Shown here: positions 34,113 through 47,300 of the stretch, in pieces
How positions within the stretch are numbered: position 1 is the stretch's first letter
How the letters are laid out: each line of letters starts with the position of its first letter
NCBI GenBank assembly: GCA_022457155.1
Contig: JAJGOT010000352.1
Coordinates: 62,001 to 126,000 of the forward strand
DNA length: 64,000 nucleotides
Direction: 5' to 3'
From: Cladopsammia gracilis
Lineage: Eukaryota; Cnidaria; Anthozoa; Scleractinia; Dendrophylliidae
Notes under the pieces: generated by a model
Database searches by the model: none
Told to the model about the DNA's origin: nothing
What the model saw: the letters and a program-made list of their open reading frames with translations, nothing else
Translations under genes and position numbers: made by a program

Positions 34113-34716
34113 GTTAACCCTATTCGGCCTGGGGGGGGGGGGGGGGGGGCACAAAGTGCCCGCGCTAACTTTCAACATTCATAACTTCCTTAATATGTAT
34201 GCAAACGCCAACAAACTTTGTGACTTTTCCTAAAATTTATCTGGCAACAATTTCATATGACAATTTTTTGATCACGTGACTTGATGTTTCCATGGCAACA
34301 AGATTTTGACAGCCATGTTTTTTGAAAATTGCATATTTATACCTTTGAATGAACAAAAACAATGTTTATTGGTGTAACTTTTATATTTTTACGTCATTTA
34401 GCGTTTGTTTATTGGTTTTGATTAATTTTGGGTGAATTTGGACGGTTTTTAAGAGGTTTTGAAAAATTTCAGAAATCCAAGATGGCGGATCCAAGATGGC
34501 GGCCGCATAACTAATTACCTAATAACTACGTCATATGACGTCATCGTTACATTATGTGGACCACAAAGGAGACAGTTTTGGACGTACTATGTACCCTCTA
34601 GGTTTCATTGTCATAGCCTTAATGTTCTTGAAGTTAGGAAGGGGGGGGGCACAATGTGCCCCCCCCCCCCCCAGGCTCAGAAACTCAAAAAAAGCCCAGG
34701 CCGAATAGGGTTAAGG
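34113..34716. mobile_element. ~600-base element with TTAACCCTATTCGGCCTGGG ends
   Basis: 20-base inverted ends, each followed by a homopolymer and GTGCCC/GGGCAC. The interior has GATCACGTGA and AAGATGGCGGC motifs and no transposase ORF. TTAA at both ends may be the target site, as in piggyBac-type elements (inference). Confidence 0.8.
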
Positions 34717-34719
34717 CTC

Positions 34720-37700
34720 CTGCTTATATTATATTACCAATCAGCCTTGTTTCCAGTCTAGCCTGTCGACCTCGACAAGAAATAGAATGTGACGTCACCC
34801 ATCACCTATCAACTAATCGAGCTGTTTGGGAAGATTGAGGCCTGGGAACAAGCCTGCTTAACTGCACAGGCAGTCCAAGCTCACTATCAGATAACCGATT
34901 GCTCATTGTGTTATAAAGACAGTGCAAAGATTCCTTTAAAAAGTGTTTGTTTGGGAACGCATGCAAAGGTTCAAATTGCTTTAACGGTAAAACTTCAAAT
35001 GTTTTGTTATTCAAGTTGCCCGCTCCTTGGGTCTCAATGAACTGACGTGATTTCGGCGAGTTAACGTTATTTGGGTGTTCAACTGCTGAGAGAGACTTTG
35101 CAACACAATACCGCTCATAGAGTCTTCATACGCAAGAGTCACATCCCGGTTATCTAATGGTGAGCTTGGGCCACCTGTGCTTACCACTATCAAATTAAAT
35201 ACTCGCTGATACACCGAGTTCTGGCTAAACTCGGACATGTTTTTATTTGCGATAAACCAAGGTTCAAGTCTCCAAAGTTAGAACTTCAAGACGGTCCTAT
35301 TTTTGGCGAGCCCGAGATTCCGAGACATATTTTCCAAGTAATATATCAAACACAAGGAAGAGTGTTTCATCAGGATATCCAAACACCGTGGAGTAGGTTG
35401 AAAAAACGATGCGCAGCCTAACCTGTAAACAGGCCTTCTGACTGGTTAATGGTTGGGGATAATGCGAAAGAAAGGCCGTGAAAAGAAAAGGCATGTTCGC
35501 ATGCAGGCTATGCGCAGTCGGGTGATTTTAACCGAGTTCGAGGTGTTCATTTGGATACCTTATGAAACACTATTTCTTATTCTTGATATTGCTTCTCAAA
35601 CCTATAATTTTTTAGGAAATTTGAAGTAAAAGTTCACATATCAAAACTTTAGTGAATTTGAGAATACAGCCGAGATTTCGAGACGGCTAAAATTTGCCGA
35701 GGCTCGATAGACATTCTGCACCCCTATTATACGAAATATATAGAGACCATTGATGACAATTTGCATGTTGCTATTATAAAAATCAATAAACATCCAAGGC
35801 GGCACGGAGACTTGTCATCAGCCAAATATGATAAACATTTCAGTTTTTCGGTCAAGAGGTCACGCCATTACATACCTAACTTGAAAGGCAACAAAACCAA
35901 GACGACACAGACTCCCAAACTTTCGCTCTGTTGGCGTTTATTTATGTCCATTAGAAACGAACCATGAAAGGGTTATAAGTCACGCATGAATTAAAACACG
36001 TTTGAAATAGAAACAGACAAGCCCATGCGTGTAAATATCAATTAAAGTGCTCGTTTCATTAATTAGCTACTGTTCAACCTTGATTAGCTAGCGACAACCA
36101 GCGAAGTTGAAGAAACAGAGGGTATTTTATAATATTATCAGGGATTGGCTTTTCAAGAAGTTTTTTTCCGTATGTAAAGCAAAAAACGCGACCGAGTGCA
36201 GTCCTCTTACAAGCTAAAACGCTTGAATTTCCGTGCACGATGGAGCGGTTATGGCGGGCCTCGTGTACCGAGCAATGTTGGGCCGTGCCATTTTCAACTC
36301 AGCTATTTGTGTATTGCAAAGAAAAGCCTTTAAATAGAGCAATATCAAGCATTATATGATTAAGAGCAACTACACCTTATTCTTACCTTCTATATTAAGA
36401 ACAAATTGCAAGGAAACTTCACCCACATGCAATCACAGCGATGTTTGGTAGTCTCAGAAACGCGGATCGCGCGAACCAAATACTTTGCCCCAGACCGACC
36501 TCGATAGGAGGCGGAAACTTGAAACTCGAAACAGGAAGACCGGATAAATGCGACAAAAGTCACGAAAAGGTGTCAATTTTGTCAAAAGTGACGAGAAACT
36601 GACAAGCTGAGAGCCACAGCAGCGTAAAAGGAAATTTCTGTGCAGATCATCTACTGTCCGGAACTTTATTGCACGTATCTTAATTGAGTAAGGAATTTAT
36701 GCTTTATTACTCTTGTTGTTCCAGAATAGATTAGTATATAATCTACTCAAGTGTGGCGGCGGAAATGATCAATTTGCATGTAACGCAAGGAAGAGAGGGG
36801 AGGGGAGGGAGGGGGGGGGGGAATGGGGGATAGGGGTTTAGGGGCATTGACTCAGTCTTACTTGTTGTTATTTTTTTTTTCTCATTTTGTCCCTCCCCCG
36901 GTGGTCGCCACCCCTTTACAATTTTTTCTAGTGCAGAATGTTACACAATGTTGCAAAACCTTTCCTTAAACCGTGTATTTTTATACCATGACCTGGGTTT
37001 TCACAGATATCATCATGGCACATGAAGTGACAAATCCCAACCAGCAGGCGTGCGTTTCTCAAAACCTTTCCAGTGGCGATGAGGCATTTATCCCGCAAAC
37101 CAGCGCAGAGTTTATCGTCAAGTTTGGAGATTTTTGCTTAGCTTTTAAGTCAATCCCTGTGGTAAACTTACTTCATCGCATAACACAGTTTTTCGGGCCA
37201 GAAAATCTCACGCCAGATCAGAATGATCACCAAAACCGTGACTTCCGTGACTGTAACTGCCCGGAAACTGCACAAGCCCTTGTTATTTCAAATAACTGTG
37301 GCAACGGAAATATTGATAATATTGGTCTTTACAGAAAATGCAATGAACATTTATGTCACTCACAACAAATGGGCCATGTTTATTTTCTGTAACATTTTGT
37401 CCGGGGGGGGGGGGGGGAGGGTACTCGAAACACGCTCGGGTAGGGAGGTGCGTCCGGGTCGCTCAAACATTGACCCTGTTTAAGACGCAACTCTTTGATT
37501 TTCCTACGTTATTTAAGACAGAATTCCGATATTTGAGACCTTCTTTAAGACATTTAAGACGAAATCATGTTTAAGGCAAGAATAGTACTGTATTCTTAAT
37601 TTAATACATTGCACAATACAAATCTATCAGTAAAGCTTTATGGAGTCATTGAATTTTTGACCGGGAGCCGGGAATAGGCTCCTGTTTTTCAACCATTAAT

Positions 37701-38470
37701 TAACTTATACCCTTTCATTGAGGGTTTAACTGGTGATACATTAGGCCGTGTAAAGATAGAACTAAAATCTACAAAGGACCGCAAACGATAATGCTGTAAA
37801 CGATACGTAGGATAAAGATACCCCTTTTAAGACAAAAAGTGATGAATTAAATACCCCGTTCAAAACAAAAATCTAAAAACCATACCCCATCGTTGGGGAC
37901 GCACTTGAACACGTAAAGAATTGTTTGATCAAATTAACGTCATGTGGCGAACCGCATGCATTATACAAATCGAGCTTCCTGGAAGTTACTTTCCTTTATG
38001 GGGGTGGGGTGGAAATCGGGGTTGACGGCGTTGGGTGCTGCCCAAAGCTTGAGTCGCAAACCAGATACAATAAAAAATTCCAACCACATGTTAAATGAAC
38101 AGACCAAAACAAGTCAGTGCTCGGAAAATTGTAGATTCCTAACCTGCAAAAACAGAAGCAAATATTCGGTTTGCACCCATGACAACCCTTGGGAGAGCAG
38201 TCGTTTTTCTACTGCTGTTTTGTCTTGGCCCCGGGGGGAAGGGGGGGACTCCCACAGAAAATTGACCGGAACGATCAGCTGAAATTTAGAAGGGTAACCT
38301 AAAAGGCTCCAGAAACTCGCTTTGTGGGTGTGGCTAAAAAAAGGTACAAATTCTAGGAATCAGAATAACTCTTAAAATGTTGATTTTCATTCAAACACCC
38401 TTCGCAGTACCAACCACGAATTTTAATCTCTAAAAGATACGACGATCACCCCGTCACTTTTATATGGTAG
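34720..38470. other. Intergenic with scattered repeat fragments
   Basis: A GTGACGTCACCCATC fragment near 34790 recurs inverted at 60.14 kb. A G-run plus GGTACTCGAAACACGC fragment lies near 37400. The 139-codon plus-strand ORF at 36973-37392 has no recognisable domain. I see no exon supported by phase or paralogy. Confidence 0.4.
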
Positions 38471-38499
38471 TCCCCCCGGCGGTCTCTGTGGGTAAAGCA

Positions 38500-38900
38500 A
38501 AAGTCGGAAAAAAATGGTGCGTCCAAACGGGGCACTTTTACCGTGGTAAATGACACTTTTACCAGGGAAGACTGCATTTAGTGAGTGTGACCGACATTTC
38601 CCGAGGTAAATTTCTCGTGGTAAATATCCATGGATACAAAATAAAAGATCACACGAAGCGCCCATGACATTTAACGTGGTAAGTTGCAATGGTGTTTTGA
38701 TGCCCAAGGTGCAAGAGCCAATCACGATGCTCCGTTTGACCTGATCAACACGGTAACTGCAAAGGAAAAGTGATTCACTGAATTGCGTGACATTTTTTTT
38801 TACCTTGGCAGGCGGTATACTAAACCCAAGTGTGACGCACCGCGGGATGTCTACCATTTGATATAATGCCAATTACCGTGGTGTGTGTAACAGCACCTAA
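38500..38900. mobile_element. MITE copy 2, opposite orientation to 20.9 kb copy
   Basis: Shares the CACTTTTACC, TAGTGAGTGTGACCGACATT, GATCACACGAAGCGCCCATG and GAGCCAATCACGATGCTCCG blocks with 20.9-21.3 kb. The 149-codon minus-strand ORF is a by-product. Confidence 0.75.
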
Positions 38901-40371
38901 TTGTCTGATCTCGTAGGCTAATCCAGATAATCCATGACAAGCCGGCTTAAATTCACCTTCCGTGATTTTTGTGAGCTTGAACCACCACGTCCGAAACATA
39001 TTAATAAAGTGATCGACAGGGTCCTGATGTCACGCAAACACAAAGCTTCAAACAGGCTTTTTAAAACCCCCAAAAGATTATCTTTCACTCGCTGCTCCGA
39101 TCGTGGTCTCTCACAATAAGTTTACTGTGTGAAAACGTCGAGATTTCCTCGGATTAAGTTCTACAAAGCACAAAAACACCTCGCTTCAATGAATGAAACA
39201 TCCGAAATATTGCGTTTATTATCATATTATATCCTACTTAGGGGTTACGACAAGGGAAAGGTATTCCATTCATTAACGGGAAAAATAATATTTTAAAAGT
39301 TTTTTCCGTGTAGTAAGTCAAATTAAAGGCAAACAAATCGAAAACTGCTCTGACGTTTAATGTTAAAATACAGGAACGGTTGTGATAGGCATATATATTT
39401 TTATACCATTCTGCAATATCCTCCAAACAGGGATATATCGTCAGTAATCTAGACCCTTAGCTTGCAATGTTGGCTTTTACAGTTACGAAACTACAAGAAT
39501 GTGAATATAACACGCGATTAGCGAGCCCGGGATTTTAATGGTATCCTGAACTGCTACATTTTACTCAAAGAATTTACCTGTTACAGCTAACACCTGTCTG
39601 AAGTAATGTTATTCAGCGAAGTCACGTGTGCGTTATGATTCTACTACGACCGTCCACTACAAACAACGCTACAACGTTATCCAAGCGCGATAAATGTACA
39701 TGTAATCAAGCCGATTATACGATCACTTCGCTCCGAGGAGGGTGAGACAGTCACCTTTCCTCCCTCCCTCCCTCTTTAATTTTCTTTCTTTATTTTATTT
39801 CCCCGGTTGCTCCTTTTCCACAAGTTACAATTCAGTTCTTAATCCTCAGCTAATATTAGTCTTTGTTTCGTATGCCTAAAGTCGTCTCAAAATATCTTGC
39901 TATAAATGTTCAACTAGCGATCAGATAAGCTGAATTTTACAGTTCAAAAGAAGGAAATAGACAAATGTACAAGAAACAACACAAATAAGAATTACTTAAA
40001 TTTCATTTAGCAAAAGTTTTTCATTTCCTGTTTTATAAAGTAAAGCTTGCTAGGTTTCTGCTACAGCATCCTCTAAACTCTGTGTTCAAATTTGCAGTGT
40101 GAACAGTGGACTCTACCAATTAGTGTATTTACCCCACGGGGTGTCGGGGAGGACTTAAACTTCGTTTGTTTTCACTCGATCCGGCTATAACTGTCTTAGG
40201 TCTGGTCTGACTGAATTTGTCATCTCGCAGTTCAATTCAATGTATTTGCCATTCCTTTTGTATATAGCAACTGAACATGACAAAAAAACATCTGGCAAGT
40301 GTAACTAAAATTAATTAAAACTATAAACTAAAATTGCTTATGATTTTCTTTAACTGTTCTATTCTTCATAA

Positions 40372-40547
40372 CTAGTGTTTTTTATCTGCCATTGCTGTTC
40401 TCCACAATTTTGCAAAGCATATCCAGTTTTTATGCAAAACCGGCATTGTCATCATTAGTTTATACTTGTGTGTGTTACCATGGTTACGCGAGTACAGAGT
40501 TCGTGGCTGAACTGAACTGAAATCCTCTTCTACAGCATGGGGGATCC
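40372..40547 (-). CDS. Gene C exon 5: C-terminal exon with one diverged RNHGN repeat
   Basis: After acceptor TGTTCCCAG the phase 1 frame reads IPHAVEEDFSSVQPRTLYSR then NHGNTHKYK and runs to TAG. The YSRNHGN echoes the exon 4 repeats, supporting this frame; phase 0 would stop after five codons. Confidence 0.5.
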
Positions 40548-43500
40548 CTGGGAACAAAACAAAACAGAAACCTTCAGTATAGATACCGTACCTTTCACGT
40601 TATCACGATAACATCTAAACAATTTTAAACTGTGGCTGGGGGCTAACTAGAAAACTCACCCGTTAATTTAGCTCCCAGACTCAAATTAATATTAACTTTT
40701 TAAATTATTAGTACTTAGTTCAAAATGTGTGTAGGCATTTTTAAAATATAGTTGTAAAAAAAAAAAATAATGAGTAAATAAAGTATTGTTGTTATTGTTG
40801 TTGTTGTTGCTGTTGTTGTAAACTAATGACGTACTGCAAATCAGATGAATAGGCCATTTGCACGATGGCGTCATTTGACTATAACTACCAGAATTCATTT
40901 CGTTTTTCCTTTCTTATTTAAATTTTGTAATCCCAGTGCGGTTTAAATAACAATAGCCCTAATTTGCACTACGAAACAAAAAACTGAAGGATTCTGGTAG
41001 TTGTAGTCATATGACGTCATCGTGCAAATGGCCCATTGTGTCGTGAGTAATGATTTCAAATAGTTTTCCAGAAAACAGGGATGGAAATAAGTAATTTAGT
41101 CTCTTTACGAGTATTCTTGAACGTTAGTCCGTCGGGCTGGTATTTATCTTCAATTTCCGTAGCTGCGTAGCACCATATCGAAGCGGCTAGTGGATTTGCT
41201 ACTTCCACGTGCTTGTGATGCTAGTCAAGCACAAGTTGAACCCCTCCCTCCCAACCCTCTGTTTGCCCTAAACCAGTTAACACATGCAGTCTGAACTTCT
41301 CTAGCTTGTGATGCTAGTCAAGCACAAGTTGAACCCCTCCCTCCCAACCCTCTGTTTGCCATAAACCAGTTAACACATGCAGTCTGAACTTCTCTAGCTT
41401 GTGATGCTAGTCAAGCACAAGTTGAACCCCTCCCTCCCAACCCTCTGTTTGCCCTAAACCAGTTAACACATGCAGTCTGAACTTCTCTAGCTTGTGATGC
41501 TAATCAAGCACAAGTTGAACCCCTCCCTCCCAACCCTCTGTTTGCCATAAACCAGTTAACACATGCAGTCTGAACTTCTCTAGCTTGTGATGCTAGTCAA
41601 GCACAAGTTGAACCCCTCCCTCCCAACCCTCTGTTTGCCATAAACCAGTTAACACATACAGTCTGAACTTCTCTAGCTTGTGATGCTAGTCAAGCACAAG
41701 TTGAACCCCTCCCTCCCAACCCTCTGTTTGCCATAAACCAGTTAACACATGCAGTCTGAACTTCTCTAGCTTGTGATGCTAGTCAAGCACAAGTTGAACC
41801 CCTCCCTCCCAACCCTCTGTTTGCCCTAAACCAGTTAACACATACAGTCTGAACTTCTCTATTATAGACAGTTCACTTGGTCCCAGAGGTACGAAAATTC
41901 ATACAATGCCTTCCTCTATAATGCGGACACCTTTATAATGCGGACACCTTTATAATGCGGACACCTTTATAATACGGACACCTCTATAATACGGACACCT
42001 CTATAATACGGACACCTCTATACGGACACCTCTATAATGCGGACACCTTTATAATACGGACACCTCTATAATACGGACACCTCTATAATACGGACACCTC
42101 TATAATACGGACACCTCTATACGGACACCTCTATAATGCGGACACCGTTATAATACGGACACCTCTATAATACGGACACCTCTATAATACGGACACCTTT
42201 ATAATACGGACACCTCTATAATACGGACACCTCTATAATACGGACACCTCTATAATACGGACACCTCTATAATAAGACACCTTTATAATACGGACACCTC
42301 TATAATGCGGACACCTTTATAATACGGACACCTCTATAATACGGACACCTCTATAATACGGACACCTCTATACGAACACCTCTATAATACAGACACCTCT
42401 ATAATACGGACACCTCTATAATACAGACACCTCTATAATACGGACACCTCTATAATACAGACGTGCACCTATAATACGGACACCGTTATAATATGGACAC
42501 CTCTATAACATGGAACCCTCTATAATACGGACACCTCTATAATACAGACACCTCTATAATACGGACACCTCTATAATACGGACACCTTTATAATGCAGAC
42601 ACCTTTATAATGCGGACACTTTGGTCTGCCGCTTTGGTGTCCGTATTAAGGAAGCAGTACCTCAAAAAATAGTTGTCAAATAGATCACCGTCATGCAAAC
42701 GGCTCTTCAAAACAAGACTCGGTGTCCATATCTCCATATAATAGCACAGTGGTTGGTCAGACCTCGTCTACTACACGCAAGGTAACCGTGGGAGTACCAT
42801 TCTTGGTCCCCTATTGTTCTCTATCTATATAAATGAATTACCCAACTGCCTGATTAATACTACAGTAACATTATTCATGCAGTCGATACAGCGATTTATT
42901 GCTCTTCGAAATCAGCATCAGAGCGTTACAACTGCTTCTAAATGAGGATCTACACCGACTTGCGCAGTGGCTTGCAGACCATAAAATTACTCTGAATATT
43001 AGCAAATCTAAATTTATGCTAATTGGAGGATCGAAGAGACTCAAATCCTTTAATCAGGTTACTCTAAATATTAACACTGATGAATTGGACAAAAAAATAT
43101 CTAGGAGTGGTTATCCATGAGACTGTCCTGGAAAGAACATGTGGACTATGTTTGTATGAAAGCATATAAACGAATTGGAATCCTTCGAAGAATAAAGCAC
43201 TTACTACCAATGGCCACAAGCTAAGAGAATTGTTCGTCATCTTGCCAATATTAGACTACGGGGACATCGTGTGGGGCGACAAGTATAATCAAATCTTGCA
43301 TGATGCAGAAGATCTAAGTCATTCAAAATGCTGCTGCCAAAGTAATTCTAGATAGACCAAGGCACTCATCGGCTACTAAAGCTCTTGCAGACTTAAATTG
43401 GAAGACGATGTCAGCAAGACGACGTATACATCGTCTCATCTTTGCCTATAAGGGGATCAACGGTCTCTTGGACTAGAATTTTTTCATCAATTTTTTCATC

Positions 43501-43801
43501 TTTTGCTGACACCCATAACTATAACACCCGCAATAAGAACAATCTACGCAAACCACATTCTAATAAGACCTGGGGACAGAACCGCTTTGTGTGTCACTGC
43601 ATTGATGCTTGGAACAGTCTCCCTGAACAAATCAGAACTTTATCTATCAACCGTTTTAAGCCAGCTATAAGTAATACTTAAACGTTTTAGTATAGTTTTA
43701 TATACCATTGTCATTTATTAATATTTGTTTTTATTTTTCTGTGTACGTTCTCAGGGCCTCACTGAAAATCACCATTGTGAGTGGGCTCCCTGATGAAAGA
43801 A

Positions 43802-43836
<35 letters not shown>

Positions 43837-43886
43837 GTAAAAAATATATTATATATATATTATTAAAAATTTAATAATATTATTAA

Positions 43887-43922
<36 letters not shown>

Positions 43923-44305
43923 GTAAATAGTTATTCTAATTGTTAATAAAATTGTTAATAAAATTATTATTATTATTATGGTACAGTACTGTAATTGCGA
44001 ATGATTTTTCTCTCTCTCAACCTCCGAGTCCAAACCATGGACTTTGGAATGCAAAGAGGATTTCTACTTGATGGAGAGAACTTGCATGAGAAGGTGCGCT
44101 GTAGAAAGGATAGTTATTTTCTGGAGTTCATGTATGTTGATGTTGCCAGGGATCTTGTTGGTGTAGTTTTCCATGCCCTTCTTGATGGTGCCAAGGGCTC
44201 CCATAACCACCGGGACTGTTGTTGTTTTGAGCCCCCACATTCGCTCAACCTCGATTTCCAGATCTTTGTACTTGTTGAGCTTTTCCGTGGTTATTATTAT
44301 TATTA

Positions 44306-44340
<35 letters not shown>

Positions 44341-47300
44341 TATTATTATTTTCTCTAATAAAAACACAGTCTTACTTACAAAAGTGTCATCGTCATAAGC
44401 CAAGTTGCCATGGTTACGAACAGTATAACCGTTGTAACTTTCTTCCTGTTTTTCATTCTCATCATCGTATGCCATTTTACCATGGTTACGGACAGCATGC
44501 CCATTGTAGCCATCTTCTCGTTTCTCATACTCATCGTCGTATGCAATGTTGCCATGGTTACGGACACCATAACCATTGAAGCTTTCTTCGCGTCTGACGT
44601 CATACCCATCCTGTTGATCAAGATTATAAGCCGGTGGCTCTTCCGTCTCTATTGTGGGCTCGGATGGTTCAGTGCGGATAACATGAAGTGGGATGCCACT
44701 TACAGAAACACCATGGACAGGTTTCTTGTTCTTGATGTTTTCTCTCAAATTCTGAAATTGTTGTGGCATGTTGTTGTTGAAAAGAAAGATTAATACAATT
44801 ACATCCATGTAAGTTATTAGGAACCAGTCAGTATTTGTTTGATATTTTCTTTTTAATTGTTGCACTAAGTGGACACGTTCAGTTACTGAAGAAAACCAAC
44901 GACAATGCCGGGACGAAACTGTCGAGGTAAATAGTTCTCAGTTCACCTCGGTCAGGGAATTCGAACCCTTTGCTTTGTGTGGTCCCCACTTCCTTCAGAC
45001 TAGGGCTAACGCTCAGTAGGGAATTTATGGCGGGTTGTTCTCAGCACAAACATTAACCACAGCGGAGTGAAAGGGGCACCGTCAAGGAGATTTGGTGTCG
45101 ATTCAAAAACCCTAATAAGCCACTTCGGAAAATACCATAATACTCTTTAAAGTGCAGGTTTGGGTGGTGCTTGATGTAAGCCTGATTTTTCCAATTTATA
45201 TTATTTTCCGCACGAACTGCGAAGTGCTGTGCTTCAACTTATTGGCAATTTGTGTACGGTGCACATTTGTATACGAACACACAATGCCACGTCACAGCGT
45301 TCCTACATGTACTCTGAATTCCATTGTGCCATTCTAACAAAGGAGACTTGAATAATTACACCCCGGTGAGGCCGAGTTTGCACATAAACGATTATTATGG
45401 TAGTTTTCGAAGTGGCCTAATTAGTTTTGTATTAGTAGCTATAGTTTATATTACCAACAAAGCAAATTTGTGCGCTCTTCTGATTTCGTCATTTTTTGCG
45501 GCATCCAACAAGCGTCACATTTTCATTGCTTCTTATCTTCACGAGGGTTCCCTGAACCCAAGTATTAGCTATGCCATCCTGATGAGGGTTAACGGTATGT
45601 ACTTGGTGTATCCCTTATTATTTTGTATTTAAACACTTAGTTTTTACTTCAGTAGAAAAGGAAGATAAAAACAGCAGAATAGGAAATCGAACCCGGGCCG
45701 TATGATCTGCTCCATGCACTACACCACCGAGGACTAGCTGCCGGAAACTGTAATTTTTAAGGGATATTAGATAATATGCTGCTAGTCCAGACCATATATA
45801 AGAACTAACCCTTTCGATACACTGGAAATACTGGAATCAGTGCTAAAACCTAAATACTAAAATCAGTGCTTCAACCCTAGATACTGTAATCCGACCCTAA
45901 ATTACACCGCAATATATCTAAATACATTACAATAAGGGATACATGAACTACCATACATTATGATCAGGGATACACCACTGAAGTACCTAGGGGGTTAACA
46001 AGGCCGAAGCAGCTGGCAGCTGCAGCATACTTTGGCTTACCATATATATTTTTTGTAGTACATCTAGGGTTAACGCTTGCTGCTAATTTGGCCATAATGC
46101 ACTAATTAGTGGCTATAGTTAACCTAAGCGCATTTGTGCGGTGGTATTCACATTTTCTTTTCCCGTTGTTGTAATCTGATCGTTAAAAATACAGCACGAA
46201 TCAAAACTGTATATCTTAGAAAAACTTGATTCTTACCACGCATAATGTGATACTGACGATAAGAAAGACGATTATGAGAGCAACAGTTATTCCGATCCCC
46301 ACTCTTGTTGATTCGCTCATGCCTTCTGCGATGTCCGGTTTGTCCTTTCCCATGATTTCAACATTGTTGACCTGTCGCCGAAAAATACATCTATCAGGGA
46401 AACTATGTTCTCTCAGAACCGAATTAATGATATGCTCATGTTCCAATATCGGCTTTCAATTGAGTACGGATGAAATGACAACGTGTGAGCAGCCTACTTT
46501 CCTCAGTGTGGTACTGTTTGTTATGCAGTGCAAGGTGGTTCTGACTTTGGGGTCTGTGGATGAAATTCTAAAGTGTGACCATTCAAATGAAAGCTATTGA
46601 GCAGTACTTTCCTGTGGTACTGTTTATTATGCTGTACAAGGTGGTTCTAACTTTTGAGTCTGTGGATGAAATCCTAAAGTGTGACCATTCAAATGGAAGC
46701 TACTGAGCAGTACTTTCCTGTGGTACTGTTTATTATGCTGTACAAGACGGTTCCTACCTTTGAGTCTGTGGATGAGCATTACTTTCATTCGATTTGTTTC
46801 GGTTTTGACCACGTCTTGGAGGGAGTCGGAAAAGGTGACTGATCCAAACATTTACCTGTCCAATGAAGACTGAATCCAAAAGAGCCATCTTCTTGTTTCT
46901 CCAGTAATCATGCAGTTTCGTATAAGCAAGAATCGTGATATTTCTGTCGACATCTCCAGTGCCCAGGTCCTTTTCATTCTTTGAGACGAAGAAATCCAGA
47001 ATCGCATCTTTGTCGTTTCCTCCATTTTCACATTGTTTCTTGGAATTCATGAAGCGAATTCTGCTGGCTTTGACCTCATATGGAACAAGGACCTTAGTTT
47101 CGTAAAGCTCTTTGGAAAGTTTTTCTGCGAAGAAAGGAACAAAATGGCAAAACCTTCGCCATTCCATGTCCCACGAAATCCGGACGTAAACGCTTGGAAC
47201 ATCTTCTGTCATGGACTGACACCCTGTCAATGAAACAGTTAAAAAGAAGCTCAAAATAGAGTTTAAATGATTCGGATAGCTGAGAAACAAACCTGGCAAC

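Noticed and set aside
36973..37392. 139-codon plus-strand ORF
   Set aside because: No domain, no start context or splice partner, and composition like the surrounding DNA.
38423..38872. 149-codon minus-strand ORF
   Set aside because: Belongs to a MITE; the copy at 20.9 kb is broken differently and neither shows coding conservation.
43995..44579. 194-codon plus-strand ORF
   Set aside because: Antisense of the retroelement fragment, ATT tract and gene C exon 4.
46754..47299. Gene C starting at ATG 47299 with MPGLFLSYPN and a hydrophobic stretch
   Set aside because: Kept only as an alternative: a good acceptor lies inside it at the phase used by paralogues A and B, and a leader exon with matching donor exists at 49.9 kb.
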